In this document: positions 1-8,331 of the stretch, one piece after another | Numbering within the stretch: position 1 is the stretch's first letter | Layout: each line of letters begins with the position of its first letter | NCBI RefSeq assembly: GCF_019266065.1 | Contig: NZ_LPNR01000132.1 | Location: 1-64,000, forward strand | DNA length: 64,000 nt | DNA from: Nocardia sp. MH4 | GTDB lineage: Bacteria > Actinomycetota > Actinomycetes > Mycobacteriales > Mycobacteriaceae | Direction: 5' to 3' | Position numbers and translations under genes: made by a program | The notes under the pieces: generated by a model | The model's input: only the letters and a program-made list of their open reading frames with translations | What the model was told of the DNA's origin: nothing | Database searches by the model: none

Positions 1-540
1 GCCGAACAGCTCGGCGATACCGGGATCGACCGGCTGGGCCGAGTTCGGCGCGCCCAGCCGGCCGGGACCGCGTCCGGCACCGCGCGACCCGCTCTCACGC
101 GCCTCGGCGCGGAACGGGCCGAAGGGGTCGGCCGCCGGGCGCGGACCGGCCACGCCGAGCGGATCGTTCGGATCGGGAGCGGAGAACCCCGAGTGGGGAT
201 CGAAGCGGGTGATCGGCCCCGACATCGGCGAGAACGCCGGCTCGGCCGGGCCCGGCGGCGGATACGGCGCGGGCTGATAACTCGCGGGAGGTTCGTAGAC
301 GGGAGCAGGGGCGGGCTCGGGCTGATAGACCGGGGCGGGCGGCTCGGGGTCCGGAGCGGGCGCGGCGTGCGAGGTCGGCCGGACGGCCGCGTTCTCCCCG
401 GTCAGATCATTGACCGAGAGTCCGCGACCACTACGTCGTCGCCTGCCACCGCCACCGCCGGCCGGCGGCGAGGCGCCCTGCGCGGCATTGCGCGCGAGTA
501 GTTCGGCGACCGATAGCTGTTTCGAATCGTCACCGCTCAT
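1..540 (-). CDS. Rv0497-like proline-rich membrane-associated protein, N-terminal part (runs off the window)
   Basis: An open frame on the minus strand starts with ATG at 540 and stays open for 180 codons to the left edge, so the C-terminus is missing. The start overlaps the stop of ppx by four bases (ATGA), which fixes the start and implies translational coupling. The N-terminus carries the SVAELLARNA element, then a Gly stretch followed by an Arg cluster, then about 130 residues rich in Pro, Ala and Glu (repeats such as PAPVYQPEP). In M. tuberculosis the gene after ppx1 is Rv0497, remembered as a membrane protein with a similar N-terminal SVA(E/D)LLA element; the expected transmembrane part would lie outside the window. 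Function unknown; a cell-envelope role is inferred only from the domain layout. Confidence 0.7.
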   Translation of the reverse strand, partial: MSGDDSKQLSVAELLARNAAQGASPPAGGGGGRRRRSGRGLSVNDLTGENAAVRPTSHAAPAPDPEPPAPVYQPEPAPAPVYEPPASYQPAPYPPPGPAEPAFSPMSGPITRFDPHSGFSAPDPNDPLGVAGPRPAADPFGPFRAEARESGSRGAGRGPGRLGAPNSAQPVDPGIAELFG

Positions 541-1520
541 GCCGACTCCGCTCTCGCCACGGGGGCGACCGGCGGGGCGACGGCCGGACCCCCGTTCGGC
601 TCGGTATCCAGCTTGCGCAGGATCAGGCCTTCACGCAGCGCCCATGGGCAGATCTCGATGCTGTCGAGCGACAACGCCCGCATACTCGCCTCCGCGACCA
701 GTGCGCCGGCCACCAACTGCTGGGACCGGTCCGAACTCACGCCTTCCAGCTCCGCGCGGTCGGCCGCGGTCATCCGGGAGATGAACGCGATCAGCTGGCG
801 CAAACCGGAGCTGGTCAGTGTACGGCGCACCCGCGGACCGGCGGCCGAGGGTGCCGCTCCGGTCAGCCTGGCCAGCGAGCGGAACGTCTTCGAGGTGCCG
901 ACGGCCAGGTCGGGCTTGCCCGCCTCGATGATGGTCTTGGTGGGGACGACGAGTTCGGCGTCGAGCCAATCGCGCAGGACCGCGATCTTGCGCTTGCCCG
1001 GCGGATCGTCGCGCAACCACTCCCTGGTCAGCCTGCCCGCGCCGAGCTGCAGCGACAGCGCGACATCGGGCTCCTCGTCGCCGCCGTTGGACATCTCCAG
1101 CGAGCCGCCGCCGATATCGAGGTTGATGATGCGGCCCGCGCTCCAGCCGAACCAGCGGCGCACCGCGAGGAAGGTCAGCCTGGCTTCGTCGTCGCCGGAG
1201 AGCACCTGCAGGTCGACCCCGGTCATGGCGCGCACCCGGGCCAGCACCTCGTCGGAGTTGGTGGCCTCACGCAGGGCCGACGTGGCGAACGGCATCAGCT
1301 CGACGCACTTGGAATTGCGCGCCAGATCGGCGAACTCGTCGATGGTCGCGATCAGCCGCGCCTCGCCCGCCTCGGTGATGCGCCCGTCGCCGTCCATGTT
1401 CTCCGAGAGCCGTAACGCCGACTTCGACGAGCTCATCGGCATCGGGTGACCACCACGATGCGCGTCCACCACGAGCAGGTGAACGGTATTGCTTCCGACA
1501 TCGAGAACACCAAGCCGCAC
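537..1520 (-). CDS. ppx1: Exopolyphosphatase/guanosine pentaphosphate phosphatase (Ppx/GppA family)
   Basis: A 327-residue Ppx/GppA protein of the ASKHA sugar-kinase/actin fold, the length of M. tuberculosis Ppx1 (Rv0496). The phosphate-1 motif DVGSNTVHLL lies at residues 7-16, the conserved acidic loop GDDEARLTF near 109-117 and the phosphate-2 motif DIGGGSLE at 135-142. The family removes terminal phosphate from polyphosphate and, in some members, from pppGpp; the short actinobacterial form lacks the HD-type C-terminal extension of E. coli Ppx. It is divergent from the Rv0495c-like gene and translationally coupled to the downstream Rv0497-like gene. Its position next to senX3-regX3 fits phosphate and polyphosphate homeostasis. 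Which substrate is preferred cannot be read from the sequence. Confidence 0.92.
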   Translation of the reverse strand: MRLGVLDVGSNTVHLLVVDAHRGGHPMPMSSSKSALRLSENMDGDGRITEAGEARLIATIDEFADLARNSKCVELMPFATSALREATNSDEVLARVRAMTGVDLQVLSGDDEARLTFLAVRRWFGWSAGRIINLDIGGGSLEMSNGGDEEPDVALSLQLGAGRLTREWLRDDPPGKRKIAVLRDWLDAELVVPTKTIIEAGKPDLAVGTSKTFRSLARLTGAAPSAAGPRVRRTLTSSGLRQLIAFISRMTAADRAELEGVSSDRSQQLVAGALVAEASMRALSLDSIEICPWALREGLILRKLDTEPNGGPAVAPPVAPVARAESA

Positions 1521-1585
1521 AGGAATACGGTACTTGGTGATCCGGTACTACAGGTCAGGCGACTGAACTGTTAGCGTCACAAGTT

Positions 1586-2464
1586 GTGACCGAAGGCGCA
1601 TCTGGCACCGCGGAGACCCGGCTCCGACCTGGGCGAAAGATCGACCCGAGCCCCGAGGTCGAGCTCGACTTCCCCCGTGAGTGGATCGAGTTCACCGACC
1701 CAGCAAACGACGAGCACCAGATCGTCGCCGACCTGACCTGGTTGCTGTCGCGCTGGTCGTGCGTGTTCGGCACCCCCGCCTGTCAGGGCATCATCGCCGA
1801 CCGCCCCGACGACGGGTGCTGCTCGCACGGCGCTTTCCTCGCCGACAAGGACGACCGCAAGCGCCTGGCCGGTGCTGTGAAGATGCTCACACCCGAGGAC
1901 TGGCAGCTGATGGGCGAGGCCACCGAGAACGGCAAGGTGGTCAAGAAGGGTTACCTCGAACTCGACGAGCTCGAGGACGAACCGGCCCTGCGGACCCGCC
2001 GCTTCGACGGCGCCTGCATCTTCCTCAACCGGCCCGGTTTCGCCGCGGGTCCCGGCTGCGCGCTGCACATCATGGCCGTGCGCAAGGGCATCGAACCGCT
2101 CGAGGTGAAGCCCGACGTCTGCTGGCAGCTGCCGATCCGCCGCACCCAGGATTGGGTGGAACGCCCTGACGGAGAACAGATCCTGCGCACGGTGGTCACC
2201 GAGTACGACCGCCGCGGCTGGGGTCCCGGCGGGCTCGACCTGGATTGGTACTGCACCGGCTCACCCGACGCGCACGTCGGCGCCAAGCCGGTCTGGCAGT
2301 CCTACGGTCCCGAACTGCGGGAACTGCTCGGCGCTCCCGCGTACGAGGAATTGGCGAAACTGTGCCGCCGTCGCGAGGGCCTCGGCCTGATCGCGGTGCA
2401 TCCGGCGACGGTGGAGGCGGAGCGGATCCACCCCGAGGCTCACATTTCGAATCAGTCCGCGTGA
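1586..2464 (+). CDS. Conserved cysteine-containing protein, Rv0495c family
   Basis: A 292-residue protein starting with GTG, divergent from ppx with only 65 bp between the two starts, the arrangement found for Rv0495c-Rv0496 in M. tuberculosis. Cys59 and Cys66, followed by Cys78-Cys79 and His81, form a cluster recalling the CxxxxCC metal-binding proteins of the YkgJ type; further Cys residues near 132 and 150 could complete a site. The rest is soluble and has no signal peptide. The family is conserved across mycolate actinomycetes but its function is unknown to me. A bound Zn or Fe-S centre is an inference from the cysteine spacing. Confidence 0.8.
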   Translation: MTEGASGTAETRLRPGRKIDPSPEVELDFPREWIEFTDPANDEHQIVADLTWLLSRWSCVFGTPACQGIIADRPDDGCCSHGAFLADKDDRKRLAGAVKMLTPEDWQLMGEATENGKVVKKGYLELDELEDEPALRTRRFDGACIFLNRPGFAAGPGCALHIMAVRKGIEPLEVKPDVCWQLPIRRTQDWVERPDGEQILRTVVTEYDRRGWGPGGLDLDWYCTGSPDAHVGAKPVWQSYGPELRELLGAPAYEELAKLCRRREGLGLIAVHPATVEAERIHPEAHISNQSA

Positions 2465-2534
2465 AAACCTCGTAACCTGCTGGTTCACCCCGTGGTCATG
2501 CGCAAGTCACTCCGGTCGGGTTGGATCGTTATCC

Positions 2535-2864
2535 ATGTCGAAGAAAGCGCTCTCCCTGGCGACCCTCGTGATCGGCGCCACCCTCTCCATGACCGGCCTG
2601 GCCAACGCCGAACCGAACGGTGACCCGGCCAAGTACGCGGACTTCACCTCGAGCTTCGTGAACTACAACTCCCCCGAGGCGCTGACCGCGGCGCAGGACG
2701 GCAAGTACATCATCGTCAGCCCGCAGGGCACCTCGACCACGATCGCCTGCCGTGGCACCGGCACCGACGTGGCGATCTACGACTGCATGCAGGAAGACCC
2801 GTGGGGCTGGGTCCCGCTGCGCAAGATCGACACCCCGCTCGGCGCCGCCTGGAGCACGATCTAA
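2535..2864 (+). CDS. Small secreted protein with Sec signal peptide, function unknown
   Basis: A 109-residue protein beginning MSKKALSLATLVIG with a classical signal peptide: Lys pair, hydrophobic core of about 15 residues and a likely signal peptidase I site after LANA (around residue 26). The mature part of roughly 83 residues has two cysteines (in IACRGTG and YDCMQ) that could form one disulfide, and ends in a Trp/Pro-containing segment. I recognise no catalytic motif. It stands alone between the Rv0495c homologue and regX3 and is followed by a strong hairpin shared with convergent regX3. Confidence 0.75.
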   Translation: MSKKALSLATLVIGATLSMTGLANAEPNGDPAKYADFTSSFVNYNSPEALTAAQDGKYIIVSPQGTSTTIACRGTGTDVAIYDCMQEDPWGWVPLRKIDTPLGAAWSTI

Positions 2865-2879
2865 TTCCCTCCGAACACG

Positions 2880-2910
2880 AGAGCCCCGTCGGTCCGACCG
2901 ACGGGGCTCT
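2880..2910. terminator. Bidirectional intrinsic terminator between the small secreted gene and regX3
   Basis: A perfect 14-bp stem (arms 2880-2893 and 2897-2910, arm core GAGCCCCGTCGGT) with a 3-nt loop lies between two convergent genes, 15 bp from each stop. There is no U-tract, as is usual for high-GC actinobacterial terminators. Confidence 0.8.
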
Positions 2911-2924
2911 GTTCGTTCGCGGGA

Positions 2925-3614
2925 TCAGGCTTCGAGCTTGTACCCCAGGCCACGCACGGTGACCAGGTGCTCGGGCTTGGCCGGATCGGCCTCGATCTTC
3001 GAGCGCAGGCGCTTGACGTGCACATCCAGGGTCTTGGTGTCACCGACGTAGTCGGCGCCCCAGACGCGGTCGATGAGCTGCCCACGGGTGAGCACGCGGC
3101 CGGAGTTGCGCAGCAGGTATTCGAGCAGGTCGAACTCCTTGAGCGGCAGGGTGACCTGCCCGCCGTTGACGTGGACCGTGTGCCGGTCCACGTCCATCCG
3201 CACCGGACCGGCCTCGAGCACGCCGTTCTCGCTGCCGGAGTCCAGCTCGTCGCCCGCGCCGCGGCGCAGCACGGCGCGGATGCGGGCGATCAGCTCGCGC
3301 GCCGAGTACGGCTTGGTGACGTAGTCGTCGGCGCCCAGTTCCAGGCCCACGACCTTGTCGATCTCGCTGTCGCGGGCGGTCACCATGATCACCGGCACGC
3401 CGCTGCGGGTGCGCAGCTGCTTGCAGACGTCGGTGCCGCTCATGCCGGGCAGCATCAGGTCCAGCAGCACGATGTCGGCGCCGGAGCGGTCGAACTCGGC
3501 CAGCGCGGACGGACCGTCGCCGACGACGGTGACGTCGAAGCCCTCCTTGCGCAGCAGGAACGCCAGCGGATCGGCCAGCGACTCCTCGTCCTCGACGATC
3601 AACACACTCGTCAT
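2925..3614 (-). CDS. regX3: Two-component response regulator RegX3
   Basis: A 229-residue OmpR/PhoB-type regulator. The receiver domain covers about residues 1-115 with acidic pocket EDE near 8-10, phosphoacceptor Asp52 (LLDLMLPG) and Lys101 (TKPYS); the winged-helix DNA-binding domain follows, with DVHVKRLRSKIE near the end. The start was set at ATG 3614 (MTSVLIVEDEE) because it begins the receiver fold and overlaps the senX3 stop by four bases; a longer open frame upstream belongs to another reading of senX3. In mycobacteria RegX3 activates phosphate-starvation genes. Here senX3 and regX3 overlap directly, whereas M. tuberculosis separates them by repeat units. Confidence 0.95.
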   Translation of the reverse strand: MTSVLIVEDEESLADPLAFLLRKEGFDVTVVGDGPSALAEFDRSGADIVLLDLMLPGMSGTDVCKQLRTRSGVPVIMVTARDSEIDKVVGLELGADDYVTKPYSARELIARIRAVLRRGAGDELDSGSENGVLEAGPVRMDVDRHTVHVNGGQVTLPLKEFDLLEYLLRNSGRVLTRGQLIDRVWGADYVGDTKTLDVHVKRLRSKIEADPAKPEHLVTVRGLGYKLEA

Positions 3615-4849
3615 CTGCGTGCCTCCACACCGTTCGTTCGTCCAGCGGGGGTGCGCTGGATGATGGGTTCTCTCGTGGCGAGCTCCGGCGTCTGCTCCGC
3701 GTCCTCGTCCCCATCGGTTTCCAGATGGGCGGGGATGCGCAGCGTGAACGTCGAGCCGGTGCCCAGTTTGCTCCACAGGGTGATCTCACCGTTGTGGTTG
3801 GCCGCCACGTGTTTGACGATGGCCAGGCCGAGCCCGGTGCCGCCGGTGGACCGCGAGCGCGCCTTGTCCGAGCGGAAGAACCGCTCGAACACCCGCTCCT
3901 GGTCTTCCTTGGCGATACCGATGCCACGGTCGGTGACGGCCATCGCGACGTGATCGCCGCGCAGCGACCGGCTCACCGACACGTGCGAACCCTGCGGCGA
4001 GTACGCGATGGCGTTCTCCACCAGGTTCGACAGCGCGGTGACCAGCAGCGTCTCGTCGCCGAGCACTTCCAGCCCGCTGGGCCGGTCGGTGCTGACGGTG
4101 ATGCCGGCGGCCTCGGCGGCGGTGCGCGACCGGTCCACGGCCTGCTGCACCACGGTGTCGACGTCGACGACGGCCAGATCGGGCAGCTTCTCGGCGCCCT
4201 GCAGCCGCGAGAGCGCGATCAGCTCGGTCACCATCTTGCCCAGGCGCCGCGATTCGGCCAGCACGCGCGAGCCGAAGTGGCGCACCGCGTCGGGATCGTC
4301 GGCGGATTCCAGCATGGCCTCAGCGAGCAGGCTCATCGCGCCGACGGGGGTCTTGAGCTCGTGGCTGACGTTGGCGACGAAATCGCGCCTGGTCGCCTCC
4401 ATGCGCGCCTGCTCGGAGTCGTCGTCGGCGAAGAGCACGACGAAGCTGGTCTCCTCGCGCGAGAGCTTGCGGGCGATGCCGCGCACGGCGATCCGGCCAC
4501 GGCCGGGCAGCGGGTTCTTGGCGGTGAGGTCGTATTCGGCGGACTCGCCGGTGGCCAGCACCTTCTCCACCGCGGCCCACGCGCGTTCGTCGAGCAACCG
4601 GTTGCGGACCAGGCCGAGTTCCTCCGCGCGCGGGTTCACCAGCACCACGTCGCGGTACTCGTCGACGACGGCGATGCCGCTCTCGGACGCCAGCACGATC
4701 AGGTCGAGCACCTGCGACATGGTCAGCCCGGTGTCTTCCTGGGTGCGGGCGGCCTGTCTGGCGTTGACGTACGGGATCAGCAGGCCTCCGACTGCCAGTC
4801 CGACGACAGCCGCGAGGACTGCCAACAGCACGGCCTGCGGAACACTCAC
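3611..4849 (-). CDS. senX3: Phosphate-sensing histidine kinase SenX3
   Basis: A 412-residue membrane histidine kinase. It has one clear N-terminal transmembrane segment (about 5-27), a PAS domain (about 45-140), a HisKA domain with phosphoacceptor His163 in FVANVSHELKTPVG, and an HATPase domain with N box NLVENAIAYSP, G1 DRGIGI and G2 GGTGLGLAI. It is the kinase partner of RegX3; in mycobacteria it responds to inorganic phosphate, in concert with the Pst system and PhoU. The gene is first in the operon and its stop overlaps the regX3 start. A possible PHO-box-like repeat lies about 80-110 bp upstream. Confidence 0.95.
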   Translation of the reverse strand: MSVPQAVLLAVLAAVVGLAVGGLLIPYVNARQAARTQEDTGLTMSQVLDLIVLASESGIAVVDEYRDVVLVNPRAEELGLVRNRLLDERAWAAVEKVLATGESAEYDLTAKNPLPGRGRIAVRGIARKLSREETSFVVLFADDDSEQARMEATRRDFVANVSHELKTPVGAMSLLAEAMLESADDPDAVRHFGSRVLAESRRLGKMVTELIALSRLQGAEKLPDLAVVDVDTVVQQAVDRSRTAAEAAGITVSTDRPSGLEVLGDETLLVTALSNLVENAIAYSPQGSHVSVSRSLRGDHVAMAVTDRGIGIAKEDQERVFERFFRSDKARSRSTGGTGLGLAIVKHVAANHNGEITLWSKLGTGSTFTLRIPAHLETDGDEDAEQTPELATREPIIQRTPAGRTNGVEARR

Positions 4850-4930
4850 ACTTTGATCGTACGAGTGCCGACCGACGTATCGGTGGCGGGTCGTCGAAGT
4901 TTCGCGCAGGTCACAGGCCCTTGGCGTGGC

Positions 4931-4959
4931 GTTCTCGTGCCGTTCACCCGGCAGGCACC
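4931..4959 (+). promoter_or_regulatory. Candidate PHO-box-like direct repeat upstream of senX3
   Basis: GTTCTCG at 4931 and GTTCACC at 4942 are spaced by 11 bp, the period of actinobacterial PHO boxes (consensus GTTCACC), and a weaker third unit AGGCACC follows at 4953. The site is about 80-110 bp upstream of senX3. Autoregulation by RegX3 is an inference. Confidence 0.35.
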
Positions 4960-4978
4960 TGGAGTGTCGGCGGGCGTG

Positions 4979-5365
4979 TCAGTCCGCCGGTTCGCCGTAC
5001 ATCGCGAGGGTCACCGCGGCCCCGTGCCGGTCGACCCATGCGCCGAGCGCATAAATCGGCTGGAGCAGATCGCGGCCGGCTTCGGTGAGTTCGTACTCCA
5101 CCCGCGGCGGCGCTTCGGCGTAGCGCTGCCTGCGTACGAGCGTCATCTGTTCCATCCGCCGCAACGTCTGGGTGAGCATCTTCTGGCTGATCCCACCGAC
5201 GGCGGTACGGAGGTCACTGTGACGAAGCGGACCATCCCGCAGCATGTACACGATCACGGGTAGCCAGGAATTCCCGAACAGATCCACGCCCATCCTGGCG
5301 GGGCAGTCGGACTCGTAGTCGCCATACGGCGCGTACTGCGCCGGTTCGGCCGGTACCGCGGTCAT
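4979..5365 (-). CDS. HxlR-family winged-helix transcriptional regulator
   Basis: A 128-residue protein with the HxlR signature: a single N-terminal cysteine (ESDCPARMG), then SWLPVIVYMLRDGPLRHSDL and the recognition region GGISQKMLTQTLRRME, ending in a short wing (VEYELTEAG). The start was placed at ATG 5365 (MTAVPAEPAQ) rather than upstream because the extra residues look non-coding. It is divergent from an F420-dependent-reductase-like gene with 110 bp between the starts, the usual layout for an HxlR regulator and its redox target. The lone Cys suggests a thiol, quinone or aldehyde sensor as in other HxlR/YodB/HypR proteins, but this is inference. Confidence 0.88.
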   Translation of the reverse strand: MTAVPAEPAQYAPYGDYESDCPARMGVDLFGNSWLPVIVYMLRDGPLRHSDLRTAVGGISQKMLTQTLRRMEQMTLVRRQRYAEAPPRVEYELTEAGRDLLQPIYALGAWVDRHGAAVTLAMYGEPAD

Positions 5366-5475
5366 GCGAGTCAGCCTGCCACCGCCGAAAGGCACCCGGG
5401 AGTGCCCATCGGAATTCCTACCGTCGGTGCTGTCGATGCCACCGGGCTCGGCAACCACGGATCTCGGGAGTTCTC

Positions 5476-6216
5476 ATGCGAATCGGAATCATCGGCGCGG
5501 GTGCGATGGCGGCCGCGCTCGGCGGCGGCTGGGCGGCGGCGGGTCACGAGGTGTGGATCGGCGCGCGGTCGGCCGACGCCGGACGCGAGCTGGCCGCCCG
5601 GATCAGCTCGACTCCGCGCGATCCGCGCCCGTCGGCGACCGGATCCACCGAGGCAGCTGTCATCGCTTCGGCGGCCGAGCCCGCAGTACACGCCGGGGAC
5701 ATCGGCTCGGCGATCGCGGCCGCCGACGTCGTGCTGCTGGCGGTACCGGTGGACGCCCTGACCCTCTTGCTCGGCGAACACCGCGACGCCTTGGCGGGAA
5801 AGGTCCTCATCGACTGCACCAACGCCTTCCTGCCCGACGCGGCCGCACCCGAGGGCGTGACCGCGTTCGTACTGAGCGAGGACGCGGTGGCCGAACGCAT
5901 CGCGGCGAGCGTTCCGAAAGCCCACGTGGTCAAGGCCTTCAACCTGCTCGCCGCCGAGGTCTGGGCCGGCGCGGATCGCGTCTTCGACGGCGAGCGGCTG
6001 GCTGTCCCGCTCTGCGGTGACAACGCCGAGGCCGTACGCGCCGTAGCGTCTCTCGCCGAAGACCTTGCCCTGCAACCGTTCCCCGCGGGCGGACTGCATC
6101 GCGCGAAATACCTGGAAGCCACCTCGGTCTTCACCGTCGGCTTGTGGTTCGCCGGTGCGAACGCACGGGCCATGCTGCCCCCGCTGTCGGCGGCGTTCGC
6201 GGTGGCCGACTCCTAA
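5476..6216 (+). CDS. NADP-dependent F420 reductase-like oxidoreductase (F420_oxidored family)
   Basis: A 246-residue protein beginning with a Rossmann dinucleotide-binding loop (IGIIGAGAMA, residues 3-12) followed by GARS, typical of NADPH binding, then VLLAVPVDAL and IDCTNAF motifs of the F420_oxidored (FNO-like) family. The C-terminal part (LEATSVFTVGLWFAGANARAM) resembles the helical end of that family. These proteins transfer hydride between NADP and F420 or act on small carbonyl substrates; the true substrate is unknown. It is probably controlled by the divergent HxlR regulator. A small inverted repeat GGCAC-N6-GTGCC at 5391-5406 in the shared upstream region could be an operator. Confidence 0.8.
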   Translation: MRIGIIGAGAMAAALGGGWAAAGHEVWIGARSADAGRELAARISSTPRDPRPSATGSTEAAVIASAAEPAVHAGDIGSAIAAADVVLLAVPVDALTLLLGEHRDALAGKVLIDCTNAFLPDAAAPEGVTAFVLSEDAVAERIAASVPKAHVVKAFNLLAAEVWAGADRVFDGERLAVPLCGDNAEAVRAVASLAEDLALQPFPAGGLHRAKYLEATSVFTVGLWFAGANARAMLPPLSAAFAVADS

Positions 6217-6275
6217 GTGGTCTTCCTCCGCCACCTGCCGCGGGCCCGGCGGTCCCCGGTGCACGGTCGCCGGTC

Positions 6276-6980
6276 TCAGTCACCTCGCGCGGGAGCGGTC
6301 GCGATGGCCTCGATCGCGTCGATCAGGCGTTGCTTGCCCGCGGGTTCGATGTGCAGATCCTGGTAGCGCCGGTAGCTGAGGTAGCGGCCGTCGTCGGCGA
6401 CGTCGAGCCAGGTCAGGTAGCGGGCCGGGATCGCGCGCGCGGCGTGCAACCCCACCCTGGCCTCGATGTGGCCGGACGCGGCGCGTTCGGCAGCCGTGAG
6501 CCGGTGCATCCGCTCGGCGACGGAATCCGGTGCGCGCTGCCAGGATTCGAAGTGCGCGGCCAGCCGGTCGACGTCCTCGACGAGATGCCCGGCCTGCCCG
6601 GCGGGCAGTTCGCCGAGGAAGGAGGCGAACGCGCGCGACACCATTCCGGCACTGCCGGAGAACACTTCGACACTGTTGTCGTGGTACTGCCGGATCACGA
6701 CCCCGCGCTCCCCCGACCGCGCGCCATAGGCACGCAACCGGGGCCCGGCCTGGTCGAAGGCCGCCATCGCGGTGTCCGGCCGCGCCGCGTGCCGCAGCAC
6801 CGCGGTCAGGTCGGGATCGGCGCCGGTGGGCCAGCGCTGCGCGGCGGCCCGGGCGAGCTCCTCGTATTCGCTCTGGGTCAGGGCGTCCGAATACACGGTC
6901 AGCGGGAAGGGGTACCGGTCGTCGCCGGTCTCCCCTTGCCAGACCACGGCGAATTCGTCGGCGGTGAAGGTCCAGCTCAC
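6276..6980 (-). CDS. EspG-family type VII secretion chaperone
   Basis: A 234-residue protein with the typical EspG opening (MSWTFTADEFAVVW), a mixed alpha/beta body and a conserved helix region (SGMVSRAFASFLGELP). EspG proteins are cytosolic chaperones that bind the helical tips of PE-PPE substrates and bring them to an ESX machine. It is the last gene of a four-gene minus-strand cassette and its ATG overlaps the stop of the PPE-like gene (ATGA), as expected for a chaperone translated with its client. No ESX core genes (eccA-E, mycP) are present, so it must work with a machine encoded elsewhere. Confidence 0.8.
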   Translation of the reverse strand: MSWTFTADEFAVVWQGETGDDRYPFPLTVYSDALTQSEYEELARAAAQRWPTGADPDLTAVLRHAARPDTAMAAFDQAGPRLRAYGARSGERGVVIRQYHDNSVEVFSGSAGMVSRAFASFLGELPAGQAGHLVEDVDRLAAHFESWQRAPDSVAERMHRLTAAERAASGHIEARVGLHAARAIPARYLTWLDVADDGRYLSYRRYQDLHIEPAGKQRLIDAIEAIATAPARGD

Positions 6981-8329
6981 GATGCCCCCGCGCCGCCCTG
7001 ATCCTGGTCAGCGACCCGGGTCGCCGGCGCGTCCGAGCCGATGGCTTCCGGCACCGCGGGAATGTCGTCCCCGAACAGCTCCGGCTGCACCCGGCGCAGG
7101 TAGTCGGGCGCGCTGTGTTCCTGCTCGTCGTCCTTGCCGCCGCCCCGCGCACCCGGCGCGCCCATCATGCCCGGACTCATCCCGCGCCCAGCCGAAGCCG
7201 CACCCGCCGCACCGGAAATACCGGCGGCAGCGAGGTTTTGGCCGACACCCGCCGGCGCCCTACCGGCCACGGACCCACCCGGCGTCAACGCAGCGCCACC
7301 CGGGCTCGAACCACCCGGCGACCCGGACCCCGGCGAACCACCACCGCCCGGGCTGGTCCCCGGCGTCGTTCCCGGGGTGGTCGACGCCGGTGTCGTCGAG
7401 GCGGGCGTGGTGCTAGCCGGATCGGTGGTGCTGTCGTCGCCCTGCGAGTCGTCGGAGCCGCCGCTGTCCTCGGTATCCGTGCCCGCCGTGGTCGTCTCGT
7501 CGTCGGTCGTCCCGGGTTGCGTGGTTTCCTCGGTGGTGCCGGGGTCCTCGCCGGTCGTCGTCCCGTCGTCAGTGGTGGTCCCGCTCCCGCCAGTGGTGGC
7601 GCCACCGTTGTTCGAGCCGCCACCACCGCTGCCCGGATCAAGGGGGTTTCCGGTGCCCGGCTGGGTGGGCGCGACGAAGGTCGGCACGTTCTCCCCGGCA
7701 GGGCCGTAGGTCGGCATGTAGGTCGTCTTCATTGCCGCGATCGCCTGGAGGCGCCGGTCTTCCTTTTCCCTCTCGGTAGTCGCCGCCGACCCGGGAACCG
7801 CGAGTTCCGCCAGAGTCGCGGGAACCGACGTCCCCGGGTCGGTCACCACCGTCGCGTTGATCGGCGCCGGCACAGCCACTTTCACCGCTTCGGCACCGTA
7901 GGCCGCGGCCTTCACCCGATGACCTACCGCCGACAACACCGTGTACACATCCGTCGCCTCGGTGACGAACTTCCGCCCAGCCGCCTCACCGGCGGAGGCG
8001 AACTCGCCGTGCAGGCTCGACGACGCCCGCGCGGTCTGGATCATCAGCCCGGTCACCGCACCGGAGATCTCGGTGAACATCGCGACCCACTGATCACCGA
8101 ACTGCTGCATCACGCCGGGCTGCATCTGCTGCACGGCGTTGTAGATGTCCTCGTGTGAAAACCCGTCGAACGGCTCGAATTCAGAGATGTACTTCGGATC
8201 GACGCCGCCATGACTGAGCGATTCCTGCTGCTTCTCGGCACCGGACTGCTGCTGCCGCCCGCTGACCTGCTGATCCAGCCCCGGCAGAATCACGCTCAGC
8301 GGATTCTGCGACCCTCCCCCGTCAGCCAT
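6977..8329 (-). CDS. PPE-like type VII secretion substrate with long low-complexity tail
   Basis: A 450-residue protein. Residues 1-190 are helical and resemble a WXG/PPE-like hairpin domain (DQWVAMFTEISGAVTGL followed by AGEAAGRKFV). From about 225 to 410 the sequence is a disordered linker rich in Thr, Gly, Ser, Pro and Asp, with repeats such as TTPAS, and ends in an acidic, Gln/Glu-containing tail. Partner genes on either side (PE-like and DUF3558 upstream, EspG downstream) support export by an ESX system. Function on the cell surface is unknown. The repetitive codons make this stretch prone to length variation between strains. Confidence 0.7.
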   Translation of the reverse strand: MADGGGSQNPLSVILPGLDQQVSGRQQQSGAEKQQESLSHGGVDPKYISEFEPFDGFSHEDIYNAVQQMQPGVMQQFGDQWVAMFTEISGAVTGLMIQTARASSSLHGEFASAGEAAGRKFVTEATDVYTVLSAVGHRVKAAAYGAEAVKVAVPAPINATVVTDPGTSVPATLAELAVPGSAATTEREKEDRRLQAIAAMKTTYMPTYGPAGENVPTFVAPTQPGTGNPLDPGSGGGGSNNGGATTGGSGTTTDDGTTTGEDPGTTEETTQPGTTDDETTTAGTDTEDSGGSDDSQGDDSTTDPASTTPASTTPASTTPGTTPGTSPGGGGSPGSGSPGGSSPGGAALTPGGSVAGRAPAGVGQNLAAAGISGAAGAASAGRGMSPGMMGAPGARGGGKDDEQEHSAPDYLRRVQPELFGDDIPAVPEAIGSDAPATRVADQDQGGAGAS

Positions 8330-8331
8330 GG

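Noticed and set aside
7285..7660. Tandem repeats as a CRISPR or minisatellite array
   Set aside because: The repetition is the Thr/Gly/Ser/Asp-rich linker of the PPE-like protein, in frame and of irregular period.
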